From Bacteroidales bacterium (GTDB lineage: Bacteria; Bacteroidota; Bacteroidia; Bacteroidales; P3), in NCBI GenBank assembly GCA_017550405.1, contig JAFZPH010000003.1, positions 1-47,780 of the forward strand: a DNA stretch of 47,780 bases, in the 5' to 3' direction. Positions within the stretch are counted from its first letter, which is position 1. Each line of letters opens with the position of its first letter. This document shows positions 32,890 to 41,354 of the stretch, piece after piece. The notes beneath the pieces are model-generated. The model did not search any database. It was not told the origin of the DNA and saw only the letters and a program-made list of their open reading frames with translations. The translations under genes and the position numbers were made by a program.

Positions 32890-34311
32890 ATGAACTGCAA
32901 ACTTTTCACTTTGGCATTCATCATGTGCTGCTTTGGCAGTAGCGCCATCGCAGGCACAGACAGCTACGTAGCACCCGGCCATGGCGACACCAACACGTTG
33001 TCCCCTGCCGCTGTGGCAGCGAACGGGATTGACGACACCCTCGACATGTACCGCATCACCTTCAGTCAACCCATCCGAAAGGTGGTACTGGAGGACTATT
33101 GCAATCTGGTCATCGTGCCGGACACGGTCAACTATCTCACCACCTCACGTCCGTCAAAAAAGAAGACATTCTCCTACAAGCTCAGCTCGGTGGGAGAGCT
33201 GAAAATCGAGTCACTGCCCAGTGGGCGCAAACTGGAGCTACACATGGACATGGGCACCTCCGTGGCCATCGAGACCAACGACTTCTCCAACGCCGAGGTG
33301 CATATCAACAGCCAGCTAAACATGCTGGAAATCAAAACCAACGACTACAGCAATGTGCTGGTGACAACAGACCTTGACACCATTCGTGCCACCACGATTA
33401 AAATCACCACCAACGACTTCTCAAACGCCAAGTTCAACGCCCCCGTCAACTCCTATTCATTAAGCTTGAAATCGAACGATTTCTCCAACGCCAAGCTGCC
33501 CAGCGGGAGAGTGAACAAAATCTTCGAGTCGCAGAGCGAAAACGCCACCATCAACTACGGGCACCTTCCGAATGTGGACATCTATATGGGCGACGAATCC
33601 GAATTCAGCGATTCGGACAAGTCGGCATCGAGAAAGCCGGAGAAGCATACGAAGCGGTCATCCATCTTCTACGATGGGGGATGGGAGTTCGACTTTGCGT
33701 GGGGATTCACCAACTGGGGCAGGCGTCCGTGGAGCGGTTTCAACCCCATGCAGGGTCCTTACGGCCTCAGCACCAACTTCTCGTCCTATCAGCTGGAGCT
33801 GGTATACTATCCCTTGTGCAGCCGTCATTTCCGCATAGGCATGGGTGCAGGGTACGCATCGGACGTCTACCACTTTAACAATGACTACGTGTCGCTCACC
33901 GAGTTGCCGAATCATGGCCCGATGGATTTTGTCAGCCTCGAACGCGGCGATGCCCATTGGAGCACCCGCATGGTGGCACGTTACTTCACCATTCCCATCT
34001 CCATTATCTGGAAGCCGTCTGCCAGCAGCGATTTCAGCATCGGACTGGCAGCTCTCCCGGGGCTGAACTACAGCAGCCGCCACACGGGGCTGAAACACAA
34101 AGGCGAATCGTCACGGAACCAGGGCAAGGTGACCGATGTGGAGAATATGTCGGCAGTGATGAACCCGTTGAAACTGGATGCCCGCCTGACGCTGAACTAC
34201 TCCCACATATCGGTATTCGTGCAGATGTCGACCCTGCCCATCATGCAGAACATGAAAGAAGAGGTCTACCCCATCAAGCTGGGACTCATCCTGCGTGCAT
34301 TCAACGATTGA
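32890..34311 (+). CDS. Secreted GIN-like repeat plus beta-barrel protein of the ECF operon
   Basis: A 473-residue protein with a signal peptide (1-21). Residues 35-245 form a beta-repeat region of the GIN/DUF4097 kind with four TND[FY]SN units: TNDFSNAEVHI, TNDYSNVLVTT, TNDFSNAKFNA and SNDFSNAKLPS. The C-terminal 230 residues look like an outer-membrane barrel (STNFSSYQLELVYYPLCSRH, FRIGMGAGYASDVYHF, closing KLGLILRAF). It is 54 bp after the anti-sigma gene and probably a target or sensor of that regulon. No known function is recognised. Confidence 0.75.
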   Translation: MNCKLFTLAFIMCCFGSSAIAGTDSYVAPGHGDTNTLSPAAVAANGIDDTLDMYRITFSQPIRKVVLEDYCNLVIVPDTVNYLTTSRPSKKKTFSYKLSSVGELKIESLPSGRKLELHMDMGTSVAIETNDFSNAEVHINSQLNMLEIKTNDYSNVLVTTDLDTIRATTIKITTNDFSNAKFNAPVNSYSLSLKSNDFSNAKLPSGRVNKIFESQSENATINYGHLPNVDIYMGDESEFSDSDKSASRKPEKHTKRSSIFYDGGWEFDFAWGFTNWGRRPWSGFNPMQGPYGLSTNFSSYQLELVYYPLCSRHFRIGMGAGYASDVYHFNNDYVSLTELPNHGPMDFVSLERGDAHWSTRMVARYFTIPISIIWKPSASSDFSIGLAALPGLNYSSRHTGLKHKGESSRNQGKVTDVENMSAVMNPLKLDARLTLNYSHISVFVQMSTLPIMQNMKEEVYPIKLGLILRAFND

Positions 34312-34337
34312 TATACTTTTCTCTTTTAGGTAAACCC

Positions 34338-34372
34338 AGAGGCACTCTGCGTGGAGTGCCTCTTATTTTTTG
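34338..34372. terminator. Terminator between the ECF operon and the nlpC gene
   Basis: A 10-bp perfect stem AGAGGCACTC (34338-34347) / GAGTGCCTCT (34354-34363), then TATTTTTT on the plus strand. It ends the ECF operon. The right arm touches the stop codon of the convergent hydrolase gene (34363). Confidence 0.85.
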
Positions 34373-35013
34373 CGGCGACGGCCGGGCAATGGCTCTTCGG
34401 GCTTCTGACGGTCGCCCAGCAGGCGCCGGGCGCCGATATAGCGCTTGGCATAGTACTCCTCGGTGGAATAGGAATGGATGACCCCTGTCGAGGTGGCGGC
34501 ATGGATGAAGCGGAACACGCCCGTGGCGGTGTCCACCTCGGTGACGATGCCGGTATGGCCTACACCGCCTTTGCCGGAACGCCCCTGGAAGAAGACGAGG
34601 TCGCCGCGTTGCAGCTTCTTGCGGTCCTTGATGTCGCGGCCCAGCCGCGACTGCGGCACCGAGCCCCCGGGCAGGGTGAAGCCGAATTGGAGATAGACAT
34701 ATCGCGCAAAGCCGGCACAGTCGAACACCTTGGGTCCCTTGCCGCCGTAGCGGTAAGGCTTGCCCAGATGGAGACGGGCCTCTTCGATAAGGAGGTCGGC
34801 AGAGTCTATCACCGCTTCGAGGGGGTTGTAGTCGCGGAAATTGAATATCTGCAGTCCCTCGGAGGGCAGCATGATGTTGGAGAGGAAATTGTTTGCCGCC
34901 CAGACACGCGACGGAGCCTGCGGGACGCGGTTGGTGTCGGTCTGGCTGCGGGCAGTGCCGTAGCCATATCCCAACAGGAGTACCATCGTCAAGGCTTTAC
35001 GTCGTGCGGTCAT
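34363..35013 (-). CDS. NlpC/P60-family peptidoglycan hydrolase
   Basis: A 216-residue exported protein (signal peptide 1-23). The NlpC/P60 core has the catalytic Cys in KVFDCAGFARYVYLQFG, the first His in GHTGIVTEVD and the second in FIHAATSTGV, plus KLQRGDLVFFQGRSGKGG. These enzymes cut D-Glu-diaminopimelate bonds in stem peptides. It is the last gene after Wzz and the O-antigen ligase, 3 bp behind the latter, which suggests co-expression with surface polysaccharide synthesis. Confidence 0.92.
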   Translation of the reverse strand: MTARRKALTMVLLLGYGYGTARSQTDTNRVPQAPSRVWAANNFLSNIMLPSEGLQIFNFRDYNPLEAVIDSADLLIEEARLHLGKPYRYGGKGPKVFDCAGFARYVYLQFGFTLPGGSVPQSRLGRDIKDRKKLQRGDLVFFQGRSGKGGVGHTGIVTEVDTATGVFRFIHAATSTGVIHSYSTEEYYAKRYIGARRLLGDRQKPEEPLPGRRRKK

Positions 35014-35016
35014 AGG

Positions 35017-36495
35017 CTATTCGTTTTTCGCCACAGGCGGGAGGGAGGGTGGCTCGTCGCCGGGGGATTTCTTTTCGCTGTATACATCCAAGGCCACAAC
35101 CACAGCGGTGAAGGCCCAGAAGGGCACCGAGAGCTTGTCGGTGTCGAGGAAATTGTTGAACACACCGTGGATGTAGTAGGTGAGCAGGCTGAGGGTGAAG
35201 GCCAAGGCCATGTTGGCCACTTGGCGGTCGCGGGCAGTGCGGTAGACACGCACCCCGGTGGCAAAGGTGGTCATGAACAGGGCAATCACCAACACCACGC
35301 CGGGCACCCCTTGCTCCGTCATGGGGCCGATATATTCGCTGTGGGCATTGCCGAGGTTGCCGGCATTGGTACTGATGGTGGAGAGCTGGTAGCTGCGCTG
35401 ATAGCTGGCGTAGAGGAACTGGTAGGTGCCTGGGCCGCAGCCTACCACAGGACTCTCTTTCCACATGCGGACGGCAGAGGCCCAACGGTTGAGCCGCTCG
35501 AGGTTGCTGGCGTCGGTGGAGATGTTCGAGATGCTCTTGATCTGACCAGCCAGGTCGTAGGAACTGTCCTGGTGGTTTTTGCCGAGCTTGTACAGCACAT
35601 CGCTCTGATAGACAAAGAACACCCCGACGGCAACACCGAAGAGCAGCACCATCCATTTCACCTTCATGCCCATACGCACAAGCACATACACCCCTATTGC
35701 CCCCAGCACACTGAGCCATGCCGCGCGGCAGTAGGAGAAGAAGAGCCCCACCACCAGCAATGCCATGATGGCCAGGGAGAGCAAGCGCCCCCACCCTTTG
35801 CTATTGCGGCTGAAGATGAAATAAAAGGCGGCGGGGATGAAGAGGGCGATGACACAACCGTAGGCGGTGTGGTCGTTGTAGAAAGGCTTCATGACACGGT
35901 GAAGGGTCTGGAGGTCGCTGAAATTGCCAAGGGTTTTGGCGGTGGCGATGAGGATGACTGCTATCAGGCCGATGGCATAGCACCAGAAGAATTGACGGAT
36001 GCGGCGTTTGTCGCGGAATATCTGAGCGGCGGCAAAGAAGAAAGGCACCACAAACCAAAGACGCGCCAACCAATATTTGAACGACACGAATGGCAGCTGG
36101 GAGGTACAGGTGGTGAACAACATCCACACCATGGAGGCCAGCAGACACAGCGTGACAGGGTGCCTGAGCAGGCGAAGGTCGTAGCTGCGGGTGGCGAGCA
36201 CCCGGAAGAAGAACATCAGCGTGAAGAGGATCATCATCGGCTCCACAGGCATCGAGAGCTCCATCTTGGGCATGAGCGCCATATTGATGGCAAAGGGGGT
36301 GAAGAGCGCCATGCAGAGCAGCCCGGTTTCGAAACGGGTGACGAACAGCAAAAGCACCAACCCAGCCAAGGGAATCAACGACAGATAGTAGAAGTCCTTG
36401 AGGAGCAGGACGGAATTGGCCACCGCGAACACTAAGGTCGCCGCCACCGCCCACACTGCGGTCTTGTTCTTATTATACCAGCCAGCGATATTCAA
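35017..36495 (-). CDS. O-antigen ligase/polymerase family protein (Wzy_C)
   Basis: A 492-residue polytopic membrane protein with about twelve helices. The large loop carries the Wzy_C hallmark RMWKESPVVGCGPGTYQFLY, then a SEYIGPMTEQGVPGVVL segment, with helices on both sides. This family ligates or polymerises O-antigen or exopolysaccharide units. With the adjacent Wzz gene, polymerisation of a surface polysaccharide is the most likely job. Ligase and polymerase cannot be told apart by sequence reading alone. Confidence 0.85.
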   Translation of the reverse strand: MNIAGWYNKNKTAVWAVAATLVFAVANSVLLLKDFYYLSLIPLAGLVLLLFVTRFETGLLCMALFTPFAINMALMPKMELSMPVEPMMILFTLMFFFRVLATRSYDLRLLRHPVTLCLLASMVWMLFTTCTSQLPFVSFKYWLARLWFVVPFFFAAAQIFRDKRRIRQFFWCYAIGLIAVILIATAKTLGNFSDLQTLHRVMKPFYNDHTAYGCVIALFIPAAFYFIFSRNSKGWGRLLSLAIMALLVVGLFFSYCRAAWLSVLGAIGVYVLVRMGMKVKWMVLLFGVAVGVFFVYQSDVLYKLGKNHQDSSYDLAGQIKSISNISTDASNLERLNRWASAVRMWKESPVVGCGPGTYQFLYASYQRSYQLSTISTNAGNLGNAHSEYIGPMTEQGVPGVVLVIALFMTTFATGVRVYRTARDRQVANMALAFTLSLLTYYIHGVFNNFLDTDKLSVPFWAFTAVVVALDVYSEKKSPGDEPPSLPPVAKNE

Positions 36496-36542
36496 AACTC
36501 AACGTTCAAGATTCGGTATAACGGATATGAGGGTGAAAGGGA

Positions 36543-37427
36543 CTAAGCCTGCTCCTGTTCGTCCTTGGGTTTGACGGCATCCATGCAGAGCAGCACCAGG
36601 ATGCACATGACGACAGCGCCCAGGGTGCCCAGTGCCACGATGACGGCACGTTTGGGATAGGCTTTTTTGTCGGGAGCGACAGCCTCGTCCAACAGGAATT
36701 TGTAGCTGACATTCTCGTTCACATCCACTTGTGTCTGAGCGGCACGGGTCTGGATGTCGGCCAGCTCGTGGCATTTCTCGTTGATGAGCTGGGTGAGGCC
36801 GAGCTGATACTGGGGATTGCGGCGCAGACTGTCCTGCAGGTCGCGGATGTCCTGTCCCAGACGGTCGCAGACACCCTGCATGATGTCGGCGGCATTGGCG
36901 GCACGGGCATGATGGATGCGGTGGCACACGGTGTCGTAGTTGGCAGCAATGAAGTTGGCCATGTCGGCAGCCCACTGCGGGTCGACATCGAGCACCGACA
37001 CCTCGACACCAAGGAACTCGGTACGCCTGACGTTGACGTTGCCACGATACTGCTCGTGGAGTTTGAACATCTTGTGGGGGTCGTTGGGGTTGATGCCGTA
37101 GTGCTCGAGCAGGTTGAAACGCTTGCAGACGTCGCGTTCCATCGACTCGGACGAGAGGATCTGGATGCAGTACTCGCAGTCGCGCTCGATACCATAGTCC
37201 ATGAAGTCAAGGCTGTAATGGTAGTCCATGATGGCCTTGCTCAGACGGTTGGAGCTTGTGGGGAACAGGGTGGCCGTGGCCTTGAAACGCGGTGTGATTA
37301 ACATCGAGACGACAATCGACGCCACTAAGGCAATGGCAAAAACCCACAACAACAGTTTCCGCCATTTCTTGAAAAAACGCAACGTGGCATTGTGGTCGTA
37401 GTCGTTACCAAAAGACTTGTTAGGCAT
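36543..37427 (-). CDS. Wzz-type polysaccharide chain-length regulator
   Basis: A 294-residue protein: N-terminal helix (LLLWVFAIALVASIVVSMLI, about 20-39), a periplasmic part with the Wzz entry TPRFKATATLFPTSSNRLSK and coiled coil (about 165-250), and a C-terminal helix (AVIVALGTLGAVVMCILVLL, about 262-281). There is no tyrosine kinase domain. It controls glycan chain length with a Wzy-type polymerase, here the next gene (47 bp). Confidence 0.87.
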   Translation of the reverse strand: MPNKSFGNDYDHNATLRFFKKWRKLLLWVFAIALVASIVVSMLITPRFKATATLFPTSSNRLSKAIMDYHYSLDFMDYGIERDCEYCIQILSSESMERDVCKRFNLLEHYGINPNDPHKMFKLHEQYRGNVNVRRTEFLGVEVSVLDVDPQWAADMANFIAANYDTVCHRIHHARAANAADIMQGVCDRLGQDIRDLQDSLRRNPQYQLGLTQLINEKCHELADIQTRAAQTQVDVNENVSYKFLLDEAVAPDKKAYPKRAVIVALGTLGAVVMCILVLLCMDAVKPKDEQEQA

Positions 37428-37506
37428 AAAGGATGTTTTTGTTTATTCTATACTGATAATAACGTTGTTGCGGAGCGGGATGCTCCGATAAGTTTACAAT
37501 TAACGA

Positions 37507-37514
37507 CAAACATA
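37507..37514 (-). promoter_or_regulatory. Possible -7 element of the wzz-wzy-nlpC operon
   Basis: TATGTTTG on the minus strand fits TAnnTTTG, but no good TTTG lies at the right distance upstream. The leader (about 75 nt) carries a CGGAGC/GCTCCG hairpin (37472-37488). Confidence 0.4.
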
Positions 37515-37696
37515 CGATATTATTGCCCCCGACCTAAAAAAGAATTGGCAGCAGACTCCGCCGTCCTTGCAATCCCAGCACGACGGCAGGAATCCCATTG
37601 TGCTGGACATTAGTAAAACACGAATTACCATGAATGGACCATTCAATAATGGGCATTACATGGTAATACGTGCTTACACTTGCTGTGCTATTGTTG

Positions 37697-37864
37697 CTGT
37701 TGTTACGGATTTGCAATCCGTAACGTATTGTATCTTAATTTAAAACGGATTGCAAATCCTTATAATCTGTTGTGGCGGTGCTGTTGTTACGGATTTGTAA
37801 TCCGTAACGTATTGTATCTTAATTTAAAACGGATTGCAAATCCTTATAATCTGTTGTGGCGGAT
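37697..37864. repeat. Two tandem 84-bp repeats with internal palindromes
   Basis: The unit CTGTTGTTACGGATTTG... is present twice with a period of exactly 84 bp (starts 37697 and 37781) and nearly identical. Each unit starts with GTTACGGATT-N3-AATCCGTAAC (37702-37724 and 37786-37808) and contains ACGGATTGCAAATCC. The array runs into a third, different hairpin GTTGTGGCGGATT/AATCCGCCACAAC (37853-37881). All palindromes share the GGATTTGCAATCC core. Confidence 0.85.
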
Positions 37865-37881
37865 TGCAAATCCGCCACAAC
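37853..37881. terminator. Hairpin after the fimbrillin gene, terminator-like
   Basis: A 13-bp perfect stem with a 3-base loop (GTTGTGGCGGATT-GCA-AATCCGCCACAAC), 20 bp after the fimbrillin stop on the minus strand. No T-tract follows, so a termination role is uncertain. Confidence 0.4.
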
Positions 37882-37900
37882 GGGGGACAAGGGTAAGGTT

Positions 37901-39286
37901 CTACTCCGCACTACGCACAGCCCGGACAGGTTGACCGCACATGCGGTTGATGGCGTCCAAGTACAGGCTGCCCGAACCGAAGCCAATTTCCCACGCGTAG
38001 AACGGGAGGCCTGGGTAGAGCGAACTCGACCAGTAGTAGCCGTAGTACCCGCCGCCGTGGATATTACTGTCCCAACGACAGCCGGCGGCGGGGAGGAAGA
38101 TACTGTTGCCGTTAGTGCCGGTGAAGAGTCGTCCGTTCACCCCGTTCTGTGTGGTCCAAGTGGCTGTAGTGTTATCCAACAATTCTTGCCATTCCACTTT
38201 TGTCGGAGTGCGGCCGCCATAGTTGGCGGTGGCGGCATCATCGCCGGGCTGGAGGATGGTCAGGTTGTCGGTGAAGCCGTTGTAGCCATAATCTGAATTG
38301 CTGCAGTATTTGGTGAGTTGGTCATCGGCCCCGTTGCTGTAGATGTAGGTGCTCCAGTCATAGACCTCTTTAGGTTGGGTCTCACCCCAGGCAAAGTAGT
38401 CGCCATAGTCCTCCGGCGAGGTGGCGCCCACATTACGTGTTGCCCACAACAGCCCGCTCGGCAGGCCGAGGTCCACCCAGTCCGGGTCGGCAAACACCAG
38501 GTCATTCTCGCCCAGGTTGATGGTGGTGTACTGGCTGCGGGTGATGTAGATGGCCACGTTGGCCTTACTGTGCTTGGTGCACACCGAGCCGTCCGAGGCG
38601 GTGATGGTGAACGCCATCTCGGTGTAGTTGCCGTGGGGCAGGTAGATGTAGAAGTCCTTGCCGTTGGCTATCGGCTGCGGGTTCTCGCACTCCAGCACGG
38701 TGCTGTTGGTGCCGTTGCTCTCGTAGTCGATCACCGGCACACCCGTGTAGCGCAGGGTGTACTGGCCGTTGATGGGCGTGTTGGTGCTCACCTCGATGCT
38801 GCTCACGCTCACCCCAGCCTTGGTCAGGTGCAGCTTCAGCGCACCGCACAGGTTGCGGAAGGCCAGCGTGTTGTCGTCGCTCTGAGCGTACATCGGGAAC
38901 TCGGTCAGCGAACCGTCGGCGGTGGTCTGCACGGCGGGCAGCGTCACATGGACGCCGTCCGTGGTCAGCGTGGTGGGATAGTAGGCGCGGAAGGGGGCAT
39001 TGCCCGTCTCGCCGCTCACATTGTCGAACAGGGCCACCGTGGCGGGTGTCTGCGGTGTGGCGGTGTAGATGCCGCGGCCAGCGGTGCCGTACACGGCTAT
39101 CTCGTCGCCAGCCACCCAGTTGAGGGCGGTGCCGTTGAGGGCGGTCTTGCCGTCCTTCGAGGTGCATCCCTCCATCGTGGCGCGGAACTGCGTGCCGTTG
39201 CCCACGGTCTCCTTCTGGCAGGAGGTGAAGGTGAATAGACTTGATAGAGCCAATAGACTCAATAGACTTGATACTATTCTCTTCAT
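37901..39286 (-). CDS. Fimbrillin-like lipoprotein with FISUMP-type C-terminal domain
   Basis: A 461-residue lipoprotein (lipobox FTFTSC, Cys23). The N-terminal part (about 28-270) matches the fimbrillin (Mfa/FimB-like) pattern: GTALNWVAGDEIAVYG, FRAYYPTTL, LRYTGVPVIDY, IYLPHGNY, then ITRSQYTTINL. The C-terminal part (about 275-461) has the 'Fibrobacter paralogous' pattern: DWVDLGLPSGLLWATRNVGA, EDYGDYFAWGETQPK, WQELLDNTTATW, FLPAAGCRWDSN, YYWSSSLYPG and the end VRAVRSAE. It probably sits on the outer surface as an adhesin or fimbrial subunit. It is preceded by the 51-residue peptide gene. Confidence 0.87.
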   Translation of the reverse strand: MKRIVSSLLSLLALSSLFTFTSCQKETVGNGTQFRATMEGCTSKDGKTALNGTALNWVAGDEIAVYGTAGRGIYTATPQTPATVALFDNVSGETGNAPFRAYYPTTLTTDGVHVTLPAVQTTADGSLTEFPMYAQSDDNTLAFRNLCGALKLHLTKAGVSVSSIEVSTNTPINGQYTLRYTGVPVIDYESNGTNSTVLECENPQPIANGKDFYIYLPHGNYTEMAFTITASDGSVCTKHSKANVAIYITRSQYTTINLGENDLVFADPDWVDLGLPSGLLWATRNVGATSPEDYGDYFAWGETQPKEVYDWSTYIYSNGADDQLTKYCSNSDYGYNGFTDNLTILQPGDDAATANYGGRTPTKVEWQELLDNTTATWTTQNGVNGRLFTGTNGNSIFLPAAGCRWDSNIHGGGYYGYYWSSSLYPGLPFYAWEIGFGSGSLYLDAINRMCGQPVRAVRSAE

Positions 39287-39400
39287 GATGTTATGTTTCT
39301 TTGTTTATTACTAATTTGTTAATTCGTTTTTTTCCACGTATTTCGTGTATCTCAAGTATTATTTTATACGTGTGATTCGTGTGATTCGTGGAGCCTTGAT

Positions 39401-39556
39401 CTAGTCGAAGTCGCTGCCGCCGTGGACTTCTCCACTGCTGATGAGGTCTTCGTTGCTGCCTGTGGGGGCAAGGCTGCCCTCGAAGCCGCGCTCCACGCGG
39501 GCCTCAAGCCGCTCCACCATCGGTGTCAGATACTGTTGTTTCTTGTTCTCTTTCAT
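39401..39556 (-). CDS. 51-residue acidic peptide upstream of the fimbrillin
   Basis: A short open frame starting MKENKKQQYLTPMVERLEAR and ending GGSDFD. It has a basic N-terminus, then an acidic tail; there is no signal peptide. It lies 134 nt after a good promoter (39696-39726) and 114 bp before the lipoprotein gene, in the same direction. Small 'YxxPxVExxExxxE-GF' peptides of this style are found next to surface-protein genes in other Bacteroidales genomes (recalled pattern, not searched). Function is unknown. Confidence 0.65.
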   Translation of the reverse strand: MKENKKQQYLTPMVERLEARVERGFEGSLAPTGSNEDLISSGEVHGGSDFD

Positions 39557-39695
39557 TGTTTTTTACTTTTTTGATTATACAATATGTTTTTTACTATACA
39601 TTACATAACCGCCCTGCGGATGCCGCAAGGCAGAATACAGGCAATACACTTATTATCAATACACAACAATAAGCAATCACCCATATTAGCACCTA

Positions 39696-39726
39696 CAAAG
39701 ATACACATTTTTCCCAAATCCTCAAA
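39696..39726 (-). promoter_or_regulatory. Promoter of the peptide-fimbrillin transcript
   Basis: On the minus strand TTTG (39726-39723), 19 bp, then TATCTTTG (39703-39696). The leader to the peptide ATG (39556) is about 135 nt. Confidence 0.7.
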
Positions 39727-39751
39727 AAAAACGCAATTTCCATACATCAAT

Positions 39752-39796
39752 TCTATCATATCTATCAAATCTATCACCTCTATCATCTCTATCCTC
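39752..39796. repeat. Five tandem 9-bp repeats TCTATCNNN
   Basis: TCTATCATA, TCTATCAAA, TCTATCACC, TCTATCATC and TCTATCCTC follow each other without gaps. The reverse complement (GATAGA) also recurs in the fimbrillin signal-peptide DNA (39234-39275, AATAGACTTGATA twice). The array lies between two divergent promoters. Confidence 0.85.
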
Positions 39797-39829
39797 TTTT
39801 TCACATTTTTCAACAACCTACGACTAAAA

Positions 39830-39862
39830 TTTATATATATCAAAAAAAGTTTGTATCTTTGC
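39830..39862 (+). promoter_or_regulatory. Promoter of tig
   Basis: TTTA (39830-39833), 20 bp, then TATCTTTGC (39854-39862); the -33 element is one base off. The ATG is at 39916. Confidence 0.65.
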
Positions 39863-39915
39863 ATTTCGTTTGAAAATAATAAAACAACAAGAAATCAATA
39901 AATTAGATAAAAAAG

Positions 39916-41277
39916 ATGAATATCACCAGAGAAAACTTAGGGGAATTGGACCTCTGCATCAAGGTTGACATTACAGAAAATGACTACGCCGAGAAGGTAG
40001 CAAAACAGTTAAAAGAATACCAACACAGAGCCACCGTTCCCGGTTTCCGCAAGGGCATGGCGCCTATGGCTTTGATCCAACGTATCTACAAACCCACCAT
40101 TGTTGCCGACGCCGTTCAAGACCTCCTGGGAGAATCTCTCTACAAATACATCGACGACGAAAAACTCGACATCATCGGCTCTCCCCTCTCCAACGAAGAG
40201 AAGACCGGCACGCCCGACTTTGCCAACGGCAAGGATTTCACCTTCTATTTCGACGCCGCCCTCTTCCCCGACATCAACATCGAGTGGGACAAAATCGACA
40301 CCAAACTCTACACCATCAAGGTGACCCCCAAGGACATCGACTCCCAGATTGAGGAAATCTCCGAGCGTTACGGCAAGTTCGAGTCGCCCGAGGCCATCGT
40401 CGAGGGTGCCCAAGTCTACGGCAAAGCCATCGAGCTGACCAAGGAAGGCACCGACAAAGAAGGCGGTGTCTCCACCTTCTGCTCCTTCAAGCTCTCCGAC
40501 ATCAAGGACCCCGAAATCGCCGCCCTCTTCATTGGCAAGAAAGCCAAGGAGAACATCGTCATCAACGCCGCCAAGGCCTTCACTCCCTCCGTCATCGAGA
40601 AGACTTTCCGCATTGACAACGCCGATGCCAAGAAATTCAAGAGCGACCTCCGCATCGAAATCAGCGGCTGCTCCCACATCACTCCCGCCGAAATCAACGA
40701 AGAGCTCTTCGAGAAGGTCTTCCCCGGCCAGGGCATCAAAGAAGTCGACAAATTCCGCAAGGCCCTCTCTGCCCAGATAGAGAAAGCCAACAACGAGCAG
40801 TGCCAAATTCTCTTCGTCAACCAAGTCCGCAAACAGCTCCTCGACAACTTCAACGCCACCATGCCCGAAGCTTTCCTCAAACGCTGGATCCTCTCCCGCA
40901 ACTCCGACAAGAACGTCACCGCCGAAACCATCGAGAAAGAATGGGCCGACACCTACCTGCCCTCCCTCAAGTGGGAACTCCTCGACAACTCCCTCAACAA
41001 GATTCAGTCCATCGAGCCCACCCAGAACGAGATTGTCGACTACGTCAAGGACATCCTCCGCAACTCCGGCTCCAAGCAGGAAGACGAGGACGATGCCAAA
41101 TACGAAGAGCGTCTCGAGCAGTCTGCCCGCTCCATCGCTCAGGACCGCAACAACGTCCGCCAGATTGTCGACAAACTCACCGTCGACAAAACCTACGTCC
41201 TCTTCAAAGACAAGCTCAACCCCACCGTCGAGAAGATTTCCGCCAAGGACTTCGCCGAGATTGCCCGCCAGCAATAA
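39916..41277 (+). CDS. tig: Trigger factor
   Basis: A 453-residue ribosome-associated chaperone. The ribosome-binding signature reads PGFRKGMAPMALIQRIYKP (about 43-61). A PPIase-like insert (about 155-245) and a helical C-terminal arm follow, including LDNFNATMPEAFLKRWIL and a substrate-cradle-like RNNVRQIVDKLTVDKTYV. The usual Lys of the GFRxGK motif is Met here. The terminator follows 45 bp downstream. Confidence 0.95.
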   Translation: MNITRENLGELDLCIKVDITENDYAEKVAKQLKEYQHRATVPGFRKGMAPMALIQRIYKPTIVADAVQDLLGESLYKYIDDEKLDIIGSPLSNEEKTGTPDFANGKDFTFYFDAALFPDINIEWDKIDTKLYTIKVTPKDIDSQIEEISERYGKFESPEAIVEGAQVYGKAIELTKEGTDKEGGVSTFCSFKLSDIKDPEIAALFIGKKAKENIVINAAKAFTPSVIEKTFRIDNADAKKFKSDLRIEISGCSHITPAEINEELFEKVFPGQGIKEVDKFRKALSAQIEKANNEQCQILFVNQVRKQLLDNFNATMPEAFLKRWILSRNSDKNVTAETIEKEWADTYLPSLKWELLDNSLNKIQSIEPTQNEIVDYVKDILRNSGSKQEDEDDAKYEERLEQSARSIAQDRNNVRQIVDKLTVDKTYVLFKDKLNPTVEKISAKDFAEIARQQ

Positions 41278-41321
41278 CACCCTCTCGCCAAGACTTTTCA
41301 TCACAATCACATCATTATCTC

Positions 41322-41354
41322 AGTCTCCGCACCCCCTGTGCGGAGACTTTTTTT
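41322..41354 (+). terminator. Terminator of tig
   Basis: An 11-bp perfect stem AGTCTCCGCAC / GTGCGGAGACT with a CCCCT loop, then seven T. Confidence 0.93.

Larger units (their letters stand above)
37428..37900. other. Repeat-rich intergenic region between wzz and the fimbrillin gene
   Basis: 473 bp without a gene. It holds a long near-perfect palindrome (37619-37672, arms CACGaATTACCATG / CATGGTAATaCGTG), two tandem 84-bp repeats (37697-37864) and a 13-bp stem hairpin (37853-37881). A 73- and an 84-codon frame here cross the repeats and are not credible. Confidence 0.65.
39557..39915. other. Divergent promoter region between the peptide gene and tig
   Basis: A 359-bp A+T-rich gap. It holds a minus-strand promoter (39696-39726), a 9-bp tandem repeat (39752-39796) and the tig promoter (39830-39862). 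Frames over the repeat are artefacts of the TCTATC array. Confidence 0.6.

Noticed and set aside
37697..37864. CRISPR array
   Set aside because: Only two direct 84-bp copies without variable spacers, and no cas genes nearby.
39584..39901. Frames over the 9-bp repeat on both strands
   Set aside because: They arise from the in-frame 9-bp repeat and overlap two promoters; there are no family features.
40009..41310. Antisense frame over trigger factor
   Set aside because: A composition shadow of a well-supported gene.
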